Positions 16,340 through 24,776 of a DNA stretch of 64,000 nt are shown here, piece by piece. The notes under the pieces were generated by a model. That model was not told the origin of the DNA, did not search any database, and saw only the letters and a list, made by a program, of their open reading frames with translations. The DNA comes from Pseudomonas allokribbensis. Lineage in GTDB: Bacteria > Pseudomonadota > Gammaproteobacteria > Pseudomonadales > Pseudomonadaceae. Location: NCBI RefSeq assembly GCF_014863605.1, contig NZ_CP062252.1, positions 6,363,501-6,427,500 on the forward strand, written 5' to 3'. The position numbers and the translations under genes were made by a program. Position 1 is the stretch's first letter. Each line of letters opens with the position of its first letter.

Positions 16340-16849
16340 CTATTCGGACTGACCTTCATAACGCTGTGTCTGTGGGTTGAATTGCCACAGATGTGGCCGG
16401 GTCAGGGCCTCTTCGCCCTTGTATCGAATCTGGCCACGCTTATCCCGGATGTAGGAGTAGATCTTGATGTCTTTAAAGTCGCCGCCGTTCTTGGGCGGAC
16501 TGTCCAACACCTTGACCCCGGCGAAGTAACTGCCCCCGGCATAGTTCAGGTAACCACGGCACTGGATCAGGAAAGCGAATGTACTGTCCATGGATGACCC
16601 AATACCCACACGGGAGTTGAAGATGAAATCTTCGATGCCATCGCCATTGAGATCGCCGATGTAGACCACATGGCCGGGCTCAGTAGAAAACTCTTTACCA
16701 TCGATTCTGGAAAGCATGTCTTCCGGCTCTTCACCTCTCTCTGACCATTTCGAGAGGAAATATCTGGCGTCGGTTTCCTGATTGCAGACATCCGTCGCCA
16801 TCGCCACTAACGGAAGCCAGCCCATACATAACAACAGCAGTCTTTTCAC
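16340..16849 (-). CDS. Exported protein with D-x-N-x-D-G calcium-loop (FG-GAP/XAC2610-like) motif
   Basis: A 169-residue protein with a signal peptide (KRLLLLCMGWLPLVAMA). The motif GDLNGDGIEDFIF (about residues 65-77) is the D-x-N-x-D-G calcium-binding loop seen in FG-GAP/VCBS proteins and in XAC2610-type lysozyme-inhibitor/immunity proteins. The tail LWQFNPQTQRYEGQ also fits the F-x-P-x-T-x-x-F/Y pattern of that group. The start is GTG at 16849 with AAAGGAAA upstream. A protein of the same type is encoded at 23846-24307. The anti-lysozyme role is inferred from motif and context. Confidence 0.68.
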   Translation of the reverse strand: MKRLLLLCMGWLPLVAMATDVCNQETDARYFLSKWSERGEEPEDMLSRIDGKEFSTEPGHVVYIGDLNGDGIEDFIFNSRVGIGSSMDSTFAFLIQCRGYLNYAGGSYFAGVKVLDSPPKNGGDFKDIKIYSYIRDKRGQIRYKGEEALTRPHLWQFNPQTQRYEGQSE

Positions 16850-16979
16850 TTCATTTCCTTTGAACTAACCCGTCTCAATTCAGCGGGAGTGTTTGTCCAT
16901 TCGCAGCAAAGGGCGCGCTCGCCGTAGCGCCATTCGCCAGCAACATTTCACGCGGTAACTCCGTTCGGTCTTCGCAGGC

Positions 16980-17711
16980 TTACTCAAAAGCCATGCTGCG
17001 CACCGCTGTTTTGATTTGTTCAAATCCTTCGGTGCTGATCGCCAACGGTTTGGCCGAGCCTGATTCCGCCGAGCCGATCAGCACGTCTTTACCCCGCAGC
17101 AGACAAAAAGCGACGCGGGTAATGTGCCGTCGTGACTTGTCGTGGAAGCCGAAGATGAACCCCGAAGACTTCTCTCCACCTAATGCCTCGAAGGTGTATC
17201 TGTTCTTGGGCCCTGCCAGCGACGTAGGCTCCCAACCATGATCGGTCAGGGTCGCCGGGCATCTACGGTCGTTGTCATCACGCAGGAGTTGTAGAGCAAT
17301 GGAGTCATTTTCCGGTGGCTTCCGGGCGGTGAGCAAGGAGAAGCTATCAGCGCTTTCACACACCGCACCAAACCACGGCTGGCTCAAGTTACCGGACTTC
17401 TCGAAATGCCAGTCATAGCCACTCGACGTTTCCGCCTGCCACATGCCAGGTGCGTTGGCCCGAGTGGGCAGTTGTTTGTCCGCGACGAACACCAGATAAA
17501 AGCTTTCGAACGTCAGCCATTGATCCTGTAACAGCGGCATGGAGAACCGGCATGAGCCCAACTCGACAGCTGCCTGGACAGGGCCGTGCGCAACAGCTGA
17601 CTGGCCCGACTTATCACCAACCACAATGGCATCGGCGGCCACGGCCGTCTGTACCAGAGCAATACAGCCGAGTAGCGAACCCAGCAGCCATGAAGGCTTG
17701 ATTAAACCCAT
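16980..17711 (-). CDS. Exported protein, unknown function
   Basis: A 243-residue protein with a signal peptide (SWLLGSLLGCIALVQTAVAA). It carries cysteines at SCRFSM, VCESADS, RRCPAT and FCLLRG that may form two disulfides. ATG 17711 follows a TTG one codon upstream. A 130-bp spacer separates it from the next block gene downstream; it lies 53 bases after the fusion gene at 17765-20215. No domain is recognised. Confidence 0.62.
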   Translation of the reverse strand: MGLIKPSWLLGSLLGCIALVQTAVAADAIVVGDKSGQSAVAHGPVQAAVELGSCRFSMPLLQDQWLTFESFYLVFVADKQLPTRANAPGMWQAETSSGYDWHFEKSGNLSQPWFGAVCESADSFSLLTARKPPENDSIALQLLRDDNDRRCPATLTDHGWEPTSLAGPKNRYTFEALGGEKSSGFIFGFHDKSRRHITRVAFCLLRGKDVLIGSAESGSAKPLAISTEGFEQIKTAVRSMAFE

Positions 17712-17764
17712 CAATCCATATCCCTGTGCATAACGTTATCGACTACTTCTTGACCGCAGTCGGC

Positions 17765-20215
17765 TCATCCTTTGTTCGCAGGATTGATCAGCTCTAGCTC
17801 ACCATCGAGGTACAACACCTCACACCCCACCCAGGCCGAATCCACCTGCGGCATCACCGCCGAAGGCTTGCGCAGTTCCCGCAACAACGTCGATCCATGC
17901 GACAACCGCCCGCCCATCCGCGCAATCACCGCCCGCGCTGCCTGATAGTGCGCGTGACGCCCGGGATCGAGGGTGTCTTCCAGCAAGATGTCTTCGCCAA
18001 GAATGCCCCGCACCTGCCCCGGGTAAATCATGAACCCGGTGGCCTGTTCGGCACCTTCGCGACCGTCCTGCCAGAAACTGCCGTCGCGCGTGCGGATGTC
18101 CGGGTGCGGCGCAAACCAGTGATCGCGATCCGCCAGTGGCATGGCGTGATGCAGGCGGAAGAAGATGCGCATCAGGTTGTCGCGATACCACTCGCGCACT
18201 TGCAGGTAGTAACCACGCAGGCCCGGCAGGCCGGTCGAGTGAGCGAGGCGAATCAGCCCTGACCATTGCGGGAAGGCCTGTAGTGGCAGCGCGCTCGACG
18301 CAGGTCGAGGTGTGGCGGGATCGGTCTCCCACGGCAGCCGATGAGGGCTGTTTTCCAGGTTGTCGTAAGCGGTGGGCGGTCGGCCCAGCCAGTCCCCGCC
18401 GCTGCTGGCCAGCGCCGTGGCGATGCACAGATTGCCCTGCACCACGAACACATAAAACCGGGTGAACCAGTCGGCCAGTTGCTGACCGTCAGCACCCTGG
18501 GCGACGAGGTCGGTCAGCTCTTGGTCGAAGCGCTGCAAGCCGTGCTCAAGGCTCAGCAAATATCCGCGAGCGATACGTTGCATGCGCAGGAACAACGGTA
18601 GGGAACGCACCATCCGCAGCGGTCGCCACGGCAGATGCGGGGTCGCACCGCCGACTTCACCGGCATAGTTGCTGGCGCTGATGCCCCAGTCGGCCAACCG
18701 TGCGAGAAACAGGTCGTTGTTGATGTAGGACGCGCCGCCAAATACAGCCGTGAACGGTTCGTTGTCCTGCAACACCCGCGCATCCCAACGAGCCATGATC
18801 GCCGGAATGCTCGCGGCGGCCCGGCGCTGGGCGTATTCCACCAGCATGCTGGGTTGCGGCGGCAAGATCTCGGCGATGTTGGCGGCCGTCAGGTGGCGGC
18901 GCCAGCCGTAGTCGCTGATCGGCCGGAATTGCAGCAGCCACAGTTGCGTACCGTCCCAGGCCCATTCGACATCGCCCGGCACATAGTGGAACACCCGCAA
19001 GACATCCTGGAGAAAGCGCCACAGCACGTCTTCGGTCAAACCGTGGGCGGCCGTGAACGTGCCACTGCGCCAGGCTTCGCCGAGCCGCGAGAGCGTCGCC
19101 CGCTCCGGGCTGATCTGGCCGTCGGCAAGGGACTCAAGATGACCTTCAACCCACTCGAGTTCCACCGACAGATGACGCACAAACGCGATGCCCGACACCT
19201 GCGGCGTGATGAAGCGCTGCACCACCACTTCCTCGACACCTTCGGCAGTCAGCTCGACGATGCGCGCCGGCACGATGGCGGCCGGCTCGCGCAGGTAAGT
19301 CGTGCTCAAACCGGCATTCGCCGAGTCGGCCTGATCTTCGCCGTAACTGGAGGAACGTACCGCCCAGATCGCCTGTGGTTGGCTGGCGAGAAAGGTCGGT
19401 AGTCGCGGGTCGTTGCAATCGTTGAGAGTCAGCGCCGTCGGCACCGGTTGCCGGGCCAGTTCCGCCAGACGCAAACGCCCGCCCTTGGTGTGCGCGACGA
19501 AGCCGCGCTCGCCCGACTCCAGCCACTGCGCAAACTGCGCGGGTGCGTCGATCCACGGGTAATGGCCCCAACCGGGTTGGAGGCTGATGGTCAGATCTGC
19601 GCGCGCAAGAATCGCCGACCATGCCGCCGCTTGTTCGATGCCAAGCACCTTGTCCTGATCGCCCCAGACCAGCTCGACCGGGTCGGTGATCCACTCCAGC
19701 AAGGGCAGCGCGGTGTCGGCACGGATCAGATCCCAGTGCGGCACAAACGCACGGCAGCGCGCATAACCGGCGCCCATGCGCTGGTACTGCGCGGGCGTCC
19801 AGGTCTGGTTGGAGAACTTGCGCGCGAACAGCGTGGGTTTGTTCGACAGCAGCCAATGAATGCTCTTTCGGATTGGCAGCGGTGACATCAGCGCCGGCAA
19901 TCGACGCTGCCACAAAAAAGCGCCCACCGGCGCCAGCAAAACACTGCGAGAAAAGTGCCCGGGCCGACGTTGCAGCGCATGCAGCACCAGCAGCGCGTTG
20001 ACCCCGACGGCCATGATCGCACTGCCCTTTTGCGTCATCGCCAACAAGATCTGGGCGTAAGCCGCCAGATCCTCGCAGGGCGGCTGCGGGTTGGCGCCGA
20101 AGCCCGGCAGCTCCAGCGGCACCACGTCGTAACGCTGAAAATGCGGCAACGCGTCATCCCACCAATCGGCGGCGCTGCCGTTGCCGGCCAGCAGGTACAT
20201 CAGGGGCTTGCTCAT
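17765..20215 (-). CDS. Alpha/beta-hydrolase - ATP-grasp - phosphohistidine fusion (PEP-synthase / rifampin-phosphotransferase-like)
   Basis: An 816-residue cytoplasmic protein in three parts. Residues 1-235 follow an alpha/beta-hydrolase fold (LPGFGANP near 36; general His candidate GWGHYPW, His218), but the nucleophile elbow reads G-V-N-A-L, with Asn73 where Ser is expected. Residues about 245-440 are a PPDK/PEP-synthase-type ATP-grasp (WAVRSSSYGEDQADSANAG at 284-302; VEWAWDGTQLWLLQFRPIS). The end is a swivel domain with GGRLSHGSTLLRELRKPSAV, His773 being the expected phosphocarrier. The PEP-binding barrel is absent, as in rifampin phosphotransferases. GAGGATC precedes the ATG. The next gene upstream, 9 bases away, is probably co-transcribed. 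Substrate unknown. Confidence 0.78.
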   Translation of the reverse strand: MSKPLMYLLAGNGSAADWWDDALPHFQRYDVVPLELPGFGANPQPPCEDLAAYAQILLAMTQKGSAIMAVGVNALLVLHALQRRPGHFSRSVLLAPVGAFLWQRRLPALMSPLPIRKSIHWLLSNKPTLFARKFSNQTWTPAQYQRMGAGYARCRAFVPHWDLIRADTALPLLEWITDPVELVWGDQDKVLGIEQAAAWSAILARADLTISLQPGWGHYPWIDAPAQFAQWLESGERGFVAHTKGGRLRLAELARQPVPTALTLNDCNDPRLPTFLASQPQAIWAVRSSSYGEDQADSANAGLSTTYLREPAAIVPARIVELTAEGVEEVVVQRFITPQVSGIAFVRHLSVELEWVEGHLESLADGQISPERATLSRLGEAWRSGTFTAAHGLTEDVLWRFLQDVLRVFHYVPGDVEWAWDGTQLWLLQFRPISDYGWRRHLTAANIAEILPPQPSMLVEYAQRRAAASIPAIMARWDARVLQDNEPFTAVFGGASYINNDLFLARLADWGISASNYAGEVGGATPHLPWRPLRMVRSLPLFLRMQRIARGYLLSLEHGLQRFDQELTDLVAQGADGQQLADWFTRFYVFVVQGNLCIATALASSGGDWLGRPPTAYDNLENSPHRLPWETDPATPRPASSALPLQAFPQWSGLIRLAHSTGLPGLRGYYLQVREWYRDNLMRIFFRLHHAMPLADRDHWFAPHPDIRTRDGSFWQDGREGAEQATGFMIYPGQVRGILGEDILLEDTLDPGRHAHYQAARAVIARMGGRLSHGSTLLRELRKPSAVMPQVDSAWVGCEVLYLDGELELINPANKG

Positions 20216-20224
20216 GGGCGATCC

Positions 20225-21619
20225 TCAGGCCAGATCGCGCAGCGCGGCGTCGAGGGTCGGATAGCGGAACGTGTAACCCGCCTCGCTCAAACGCTGCGGC
20301 ACCACACGCTGACCGTCGAAGAACAGCTGAGCCATTTCCCCGGCCAACGCACGCACTGGCGCTGCAGGAATGTGGAACCACACCGGGCGCTTGAGGACCT
20401 TACCAACGTTCTCGGCGAACGTTGCCTGACTGACGGTTTCGGGCGCGACCATGTTGTAGGTGCCGCGCAAACTTTCATCGTGGAAGGATCGAGCGATCAC
20501 CTGAATCACATCGTCGCGGTGCACCCAGCTCATGATCTGCTGACCATCGCCCATGCGACCGCCGAAGCCCAGACGGAACGGGATCAACAATGGCAACAAC
20601 GCACCGCCCGGCCCGAACACCACGCCGAGGCGCAGCACCACCTGGCGCACGCCAAACTGCGTGGCGGGTTGCGCCGAAGCCTCCCAACGCGCGCAGAGCT
20701 CAGCCATGAAACCGTCGCCCTTGCTGGCCTGTTCATCGAGGCTTTCGCTGGCATCACGCACGCCGTAGAAACCGATCGCCGAGGCCTGAATCCACAGCGC
20801 GGGTTTATGGCTCGTTTGCTTCAGCCAGCACATCAAGGCTTCGGTGGTATCGACCCGACTGGCGAGCAGTTGCGCCTGACGCGCGGGGCTCCAGCGCGGG
20901 CCAGCGACCGGTGCGCCGGCGAGGTTGATCACCACGTCGAACGGTTCGTCGCAGCCGAGTTCGCTCAACAAACGCACACAGCGGACGCGACCGTCGAACA
21001 GGTTCGCCGCTTTCAACGGATCCCGAGCCAACACGCTGACCGTGTGGCCGGCGTCGAGTAACTGATTGACCACGGCTTCACCGATAAACCCGGTGCCACC
21101 GGTGATCAGCACCCGCTTGTAGGCGCCGCCGACAAAGGGGTTGGATTTGCTCACGGTTCTTTCTGGTGGGGATTTCCGACGATCATGGCGCAGCAACCAG
21201 ATCAGCGGCGGCAACAGCACCAGCAGCGCAAAACCGTCGAGCCACAGATGCGACCAGACCTGTTGTTGAGCTGAAAGCCACATGTCCTGCGGCGCCCATA
21301 ACAGGACGCCCGCCATCAACCAGCCCCAAATTGCAGGTGCTTTAAGACGGTTGCCAAGGTGCACCAACGCGAGCATGTACAGCGAATAACTTTGCAACGT
21401 CGCGCCGAACAGCGCGAGCCACCACACCTGCTGCTCGTGACCGGCGGCAGGGACCGGATCGGCGCCCCAGAATGCGAGTTCGAGGGTGTGCAAATAGCCG
21501 TCGAGTAATCCGGAATGACCGGCCCACGTCAGCGTGAGACCGGCGAGCACATGCACGATTGCCGCGGCATACAACCAAAGCACCATCGCGGGGCGAAGAG
21601 AGAAAGAGGGGGCTGGCAT
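20225..21619 (-). CDS. TIGR01777-family epimerase with N-terminal membrane domain
   Basis: A 464-residue protein. Residues about 10-145 hold four hydrophobic segments (LWLYAAAIVHVLAGLTL, VWWLALFGATLQSYSLYMLALVHLG, AIWGWLMAGVLLW, DGFALLVLLPPLIWLL), so it is anchored in the inner membrane. From about residue 165 it is an NAD(P)-binding TIGR01777-type epimerase: LITGGTGFIGEAVV (172-185), VINLAGAPVAGPRW, SAIGFYG, LRLGVVFGPGGAL, PVWFHIPAAPVRALAGEMAQLFFDGQRV. The membrane domain is an addition to the usual family of about 300 residues. The substrate is unknown. AGGACACGGA precedes the ATG. Confidence 0.82.
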   Translation of the reverse strand: MPAPSFSLRPAMVLWLYAAAIVHVLAGLTLTWAGHSGLLDGYLHTLELAFWGADPVPAAGHEQQVWWLALFGATLQSYSLYMLALVHLGNRLKAPAIWGWLMAGVLLWAPQDMWLSAQQQVWSHLWLDGFALLVLLPPLIWLLRHDRRKSPPERTVSKSNPFVGGAYKRVLITGGTGFIGEAVVNQLLDAGHTVSVLARDPLKAANLFDGRVRCVRLLSELGCDEPFDVVINLAGAPVAGPRWSPARQAQLLASRVDTTEALMCWLKQTSHKPALWIQASAIGFYGVRDASESLDEQASKGDGFMAELCARWEASAQPATQFGVRQVVLRLGVVFGPGGALLPLLIPFRLGFGGRMGDGQQIMSWVHRDDVIQVIARSFHDESLRGTYNMVAPETVSQATFAENVGKVLKRPVWFHIPAAPVRALAGEMAQLFFDGQRVVPQRLSEAGYTFRYPTLDAALRDLA

Positions 21620-21718
21620 TCCGTGTCCTGAGCGTATTCCTTGAGGGCGGGGAGTTTAAAGGAAAATGGGGGGTGTCAGTCGCGCGAAGACAAAACGTTT
21701 GGTTGCGTTCAGTGATCT

Positions 21719-22321
21719 CTATTGCGCGGAGTGAGCGTCGATCACGCCGAGTAAATCCTTCAACCTGGCAATATCCTCTTCGTAAAAGCCATTACATTGG
21801 GTGACGACTACATATTCAGAGCCGGTCGCTTTTCCATGGGTACTGCATACAAGTCCAAAACCTTCCCCGCCACCCTGTCGTTCATACACGACATCCCGCG
21901 CATCCATCAGTACCCAGCCTGGTATCGTCAGTTTTTTAGTGGCTGATTCGGGCAACTGATCGAAATACATGATTCCCTCAGCATTCGGCAACTTGACGAG
22001 CAAGTTGTAGGGCGACGACAAAGCACTCATCCCCACCGTTTTCTTGACCTCGTTGAGGTCATTACCCCGCACAATAAACGTAGAGAGGCGGTCTATATCA
22101 CTCTCATAAGCTGGATGATTGCGCGGCGACAGCTTCAAGACTTCCACGGCGCCCTCGTTGAGGCAACTGACCACCTCAAGGGTTGATTGGACGTCATGAA
22201 ACTCGCAGGTGGATTCTTGAGCAAACACTGTCGGTGATAGAAGTGCCGTGCAGAACGCGAACACCCAGGTGAAACAAGATTGGGGCACGCTCAATTGAAT
22301 GGCCTTTTTACGCATTCCCAT
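21719..22321 (-). CDS. Exported protein, unknown function
   Basis: A 200-residue protein. I chose ATG 22321, with GGTGGGG upstream, giving a twin-Lys N terminus and a signal peptide (FTWVFAFCTALLSPTVFAQ). The mature part has cysteines at STCEF, VSCLN, LVCSTHG and TQCNGFY that could form two disulfides. It follows the LprI-like gene by 40 bases and resumes the exported-protein block after the TIGR01777 gene. Not recognised. Confidence 0.62.
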   Translation of the reverse strand: MGMRKKAIQLSVPQSCFTWVFAFCTALLSPTVFAQESTCEFHDVQSTLEVVSCLNEGAVEVLKLSPRNHPAYESDIDRLSTFIVRGNDLNEVKKTVGMSALSSPYNLLVKLPNAEGIMYFDQLPESATKKLTIPGWVLMDARDVVYERQGGGEGFGLVCSTHGKATGSEYVVVTQCNGFYEEDIARLKDLLGVIDAHSAQ

Positions 22322-22361
22322 ATCCCCACCCAACCAAGCAAAAACATTAATCAGCACAACA

Positions 22362-22778
22362 TCAATGTGCCGGAAGGATACCGTCCAAATATAAAGCTCT
22401 CTCCAGACTCATCTTCGCGGCGCATCTATTCAGATCTGCAGAATAGGATGTCGTGTCCCATTCATTCTCAAACCCCTCAAGCCTGCAGTTCGAATCCCTC
22501 AGCTTTATCCATGCCCGCTGGGAGTTTTTCAGTCGATCTAGAAACGCCTTATGCTCTTCATGCCGAGACTGGTACTGAAAAATATACCGAAACCCTGCTC
22601 TATCAATCACCGCGTCGTAACTGTCATTAAGGACACGATCGGCAGCCTTCATCGCTTTTTCTGCGCACTCGTCACGTTGCCCAGCCGCTACTGCCTCACA
22701 ACCTGCATCTTGGGAAAAACTGACTGACGAGACTGACATCGCCACAAATGCACAAAACATCCAACGCGCGACATTCAC
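22362..22778 (-). CDS. LprI/DUF1311 lysozyme-inhibitor-like protein
   Basis: A 138-residue exported protein. GTG 22778 overlaps the upstream stop as GTGA and has AGGTGG 6 bases before it; it begins a signal peptide (VARWMFCAFVAMSVSSVSFSQ). A longer frame to ATG 22802 is possible. The mature domain shows the LprI pattern: C-E-A, Q-R-D-E-C-A, D-R-V-L-N-D-S-Y, SQRAWIKLRDSNCRLE, LNRCAAKMSLERALYL. Family knowledge points to inhibition of lysozyme-type wall hydrolases in the periplasm. It is the stand-alone counterpart of the domain at 13268. Confidence 0.75.
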   Translation of the reverse strand: MNVARWMFCAFVAMSVSSVSFSQDAGCEAVAAGQRDECAEKAMKAADRVLNDSYDAVIDRAGFRYIFQYQSRHEEHKAFLDRLKNSQRAWIKLRDSNCRLEGFENEWDTTSYSADLNRCAAKMSLERALYLDGILPAH

Positions 22779-23845
22779 TGAGTGCCACCTGCGCCAATAC
22801 ATTCAATTGAGTTGTCCATGACGACGCCTCGGGCCGACAAGCGCTCGACCGCAGCAGGGCCCGACTTAAGCTCGGTCTTGCTGGCCTCGCGGTAACAGGC
22901 CATTGCACGGGGCAGATCAGCAGCGACGACAGTGCCGGCTTCGTAGACGTCACCCAATCGCAGGAGTGCGTGGCTAGAGCCTCGTAGCGCGGCGCTTTCC
23001 AATGTCGCCATCGATTTTTGCGGATCGATGCAGGCCTTGTGATCGTCGTACTCACCCTCATCGCAGTAAAACAAGGAGAGGAACACGCCATTGTCGGGAT
23101 TACTCTGAAATGCCTGATTCATGAGCTCCAGAATCTGTTCATTCGGCAATCGCGGTGCCTGCCCGGAAAGACTGATTCCCGCGGCCGCCACTGCCGCCTG
23201 GGCCGAACCTTTGCGGGCGCCGTCCACATAGCTGTCCAGCGCTGCCGCGTACAAAGAGACACCGGATTCACCTGATGCCTTGTTGACCAGCCGATCGAAC
23301 ATCACGCCTTTCTTCAACTCGCGCTCACCGGGTGAAGGGTGATCTGTTCGAGCCACGTCATCCATCACCGCTTCGAGCGTCCAGTCTTCAACACTGTTCA
23401 GCACCCAGCAGTCGCTGTGTTTGAAGACGAAAATCTTCAAGAAGGTACCCTGCTGATCACGCACGACCACCCTGTTCGGAAATGCGATCTCGGTAGACAG
23501 GCTCAACGCGGCAGCATTTACCGTACCCAGCACGCTCAATTCATCGGCGGGCAAATGCTTGACGCTGCGCACGACAACCTTGGGTATGTTGCCTTCAGCC
23601 ACGACATGAGTTGCCTGAATCGGCGACGCGGTAAACGCTTTCTGTACCGCCGAGTCCAATGAAAAGGCTTTGACGAAGTCAGCGAAGTTGTTAGCCGGGC
23701 ATTGCTGTTCAGTAGAGGCGAAGGCGCTTGTGAACAGGCCGGTGCTCAACAATGCAACGGAAAGCCACTGATTCAGCCTGCGTGTTGTCATACCGCAACT
23801 CGGTACCGCAAAAAATCGTTTCAACAGTGTTCTTCCTTGAGCCAT
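22775..23845 (-). CDS. Exported protein: paralogous domain plus Sel1-like repeats
   Basis: 356 residues from ATG 23845, or 338 from ATG 23791; the latter begins a cleaner signal peptide (LNQWLSVALLSTGLFTSAFA), but its ribosome-binding site is no better. The first half (CPANNFADFVKAFSLDSAVQKAFTASPI to DCWVLNSVEDWTLE) is homologous to the C-terminal part of the protein at 12224. The second half is helical with Sel1/TPR-like units (AALRGSSHALLRLGDVYEAGTVVAADLPRAMACYREA). It starts 0-54 bases after the calcium-loop protein gene and its stop overlaps the LprI-like gene. Likely periplasmic; protective role inferred. Confidence 0.68.
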   Translation of the reverse strand: MAQGRTLLKRFFAVPSCGMTTRRLNQWLSVALLSTGLFTSAFASTEQQCPANNFADFVKAFSLDSAVQKAFTASPIQATHVVAEGNIPKVVVRSVKHLPADELSVLGTVNAAALSLSTEIAFPNRVVVRDQQGTFLKIFVFKHSDCWVLNSVEDWTLEAVMDDVARTDHPSPGERELKKGVMFDRLVNKASGESGVSLYAAALDSYVDGARKGSAQAAVAAAGISLSGQAPRLPNEQILELMNQAFQSNPDNGVFLSLFYCDEGEYDDHKACIDPQKSMATLESAALRGSSHALLRLGDVYEAGTVVAADLPRAMACYREASKTELKSGPAAVERLSARGVVMDNSIECIGAGGTQ

Positions 23846-24307
23846 TCAGGTCTTGCGTTTGGTGAATCGGGTAATGCATTGCTCTGGCCCGTTCATGCCC
23901 CAATAAGTGCTGAGCAACGCCTTACGCTTTTTGTCTACGCGCAGGTTGACGAAGCCATCGCCGCAATCGGGCTTAGCCTCTTCGAAACGGTTTGTCTCAG
24001 GTTGGTAGATGAAGACTCTGAAGTAGGAGTAAGTACCCATCCCGTCATCAATCTGCCAGACAGAAAAGTCCTTCATACCGTCGAAATTGAAATCGCCGAT
24101 CTGCATATGCAGCGGTTTTTCCGCTTGAAAATCGATTGCCTGCGACTCGCTATGGGCTGCGCTTTTAACAGAGACGTTCAGCGTGGAACCTTCGAGAACC
24201 CATGTTGCTTCGACGCCTTGGGTGGGAATAAACGTGGTGGTTTCGGCCCACACCGGCACAGTCCACAGCAGGCCGAGCAGTGATAGCGCCAGAGTTTTGA
24301 ATGGCAT
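23846..24307 (-). CDS. XAC2610-like exported protein (probable wall-hydrolase immunity/inhibitor)
   Basis: A 153-residue protein with a signal peptide (LALSLLGLLWTVPVWAE). Residues 71-81 read GDFNFDGMKDF, the calcium-loop motif, and are followed by YSYFRVFIYQPETNRFEE, which fits the F-x-P-x-T-x-x-F pattern of XAC2610-type proteins, periplasmic immunity proteins that block lysozyme-like secreted effectors in Xanthomonas. A C-terminal disulfide pair is possible (PDCGD, EQCITRF). AGGGCGAG precedes the ATG. Assigned from motif reading, not a search. Confidence 0.7.
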   Translation of the reverse strand: MPFKTLALSLLGLLWTVPVWAETTTFIPTQGVEATWVLEGSTLNVSVKSAAHSESQAIDFQAEKPLHMQIGDFNFDGMKDFSVWQIDDGMGTYSYFRVFIYQPETNRFEEAKPDCGDGFVNLRVDKKRKALLSTYWGMNGPEQCITRFTKRKT

Positions 24308-24316
24308 GTGCTCGCC

Positions 24317-24748
24317 CTACTCCCACTTGCATCCGGACTCCAGTGTCGAGTCGACAAAGGTATTGACCATGAAACTGTATGTCTTGCCGTTGGACTTCTT
24401 CGTGTACGACATCGAGACAATCTGCGAGCCTTGAGTCATCAGTTCGTAGGTGCCCGTTACTTTGCCGTAAACCACTTCAGACCACGTCCGGGTGTGTTGC
24501 CAAGGGGCTTCCGGGTCGAGGATTTCGCTTTCGGAGTCGGTCAGCACAATGGAAATCGGCTCGCTGGACTTGGCGTACTTGACGAATCCACCTGACCACT
24601 TGCTGGATGAGTCGTAGTAGGTACGCAGTTCGAACTTCACCGGGCTGTCCTGTGAAAGTTCGAAGCAAAGTGATTCGGTGGTGACCTCCGCATAAGCCAT
24701 CAGGGGGAAGAGGCTGACCAGCAGAAGAAGTGCTTTTTTCACGTTCAT
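24317..24748 (-). CDS. Small exported protein, unknown function
   Basis: A 143-residue protein. ATG 24748 has AAGGAA 0-5 bases upstream and starts a clear signal peptide (MNVKKALLLLVSLFPLMAYA). The mature domain is beta-rich (KFELRTYYDSSSKWSGGFVKYAKSSEPISIVLTDSES) with one N-terminal and one C-terminal cysteine (SLCFEL, ESGCKWE). It ends 9 bases before the calcium-loop protein gene. No family recognised. Confidence 0.65.
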   Translation of the reverse strand: MNVKKALLLLVSLFPLMAYAEVTTESLCFELSQDSPVKFELRTYYDSSSKWSGGFVKYAKSSEPISIVLTDSESEILDPEAPWQHTRTWSEVVYGKVTGTYELMTQGSQIVSMSYTKKSNGKTYSFMVNTFVDSTLESGCKWE

Positions 24749-24776
24749 TTCCTTATGAGAGATCAGGGGCACGGGC

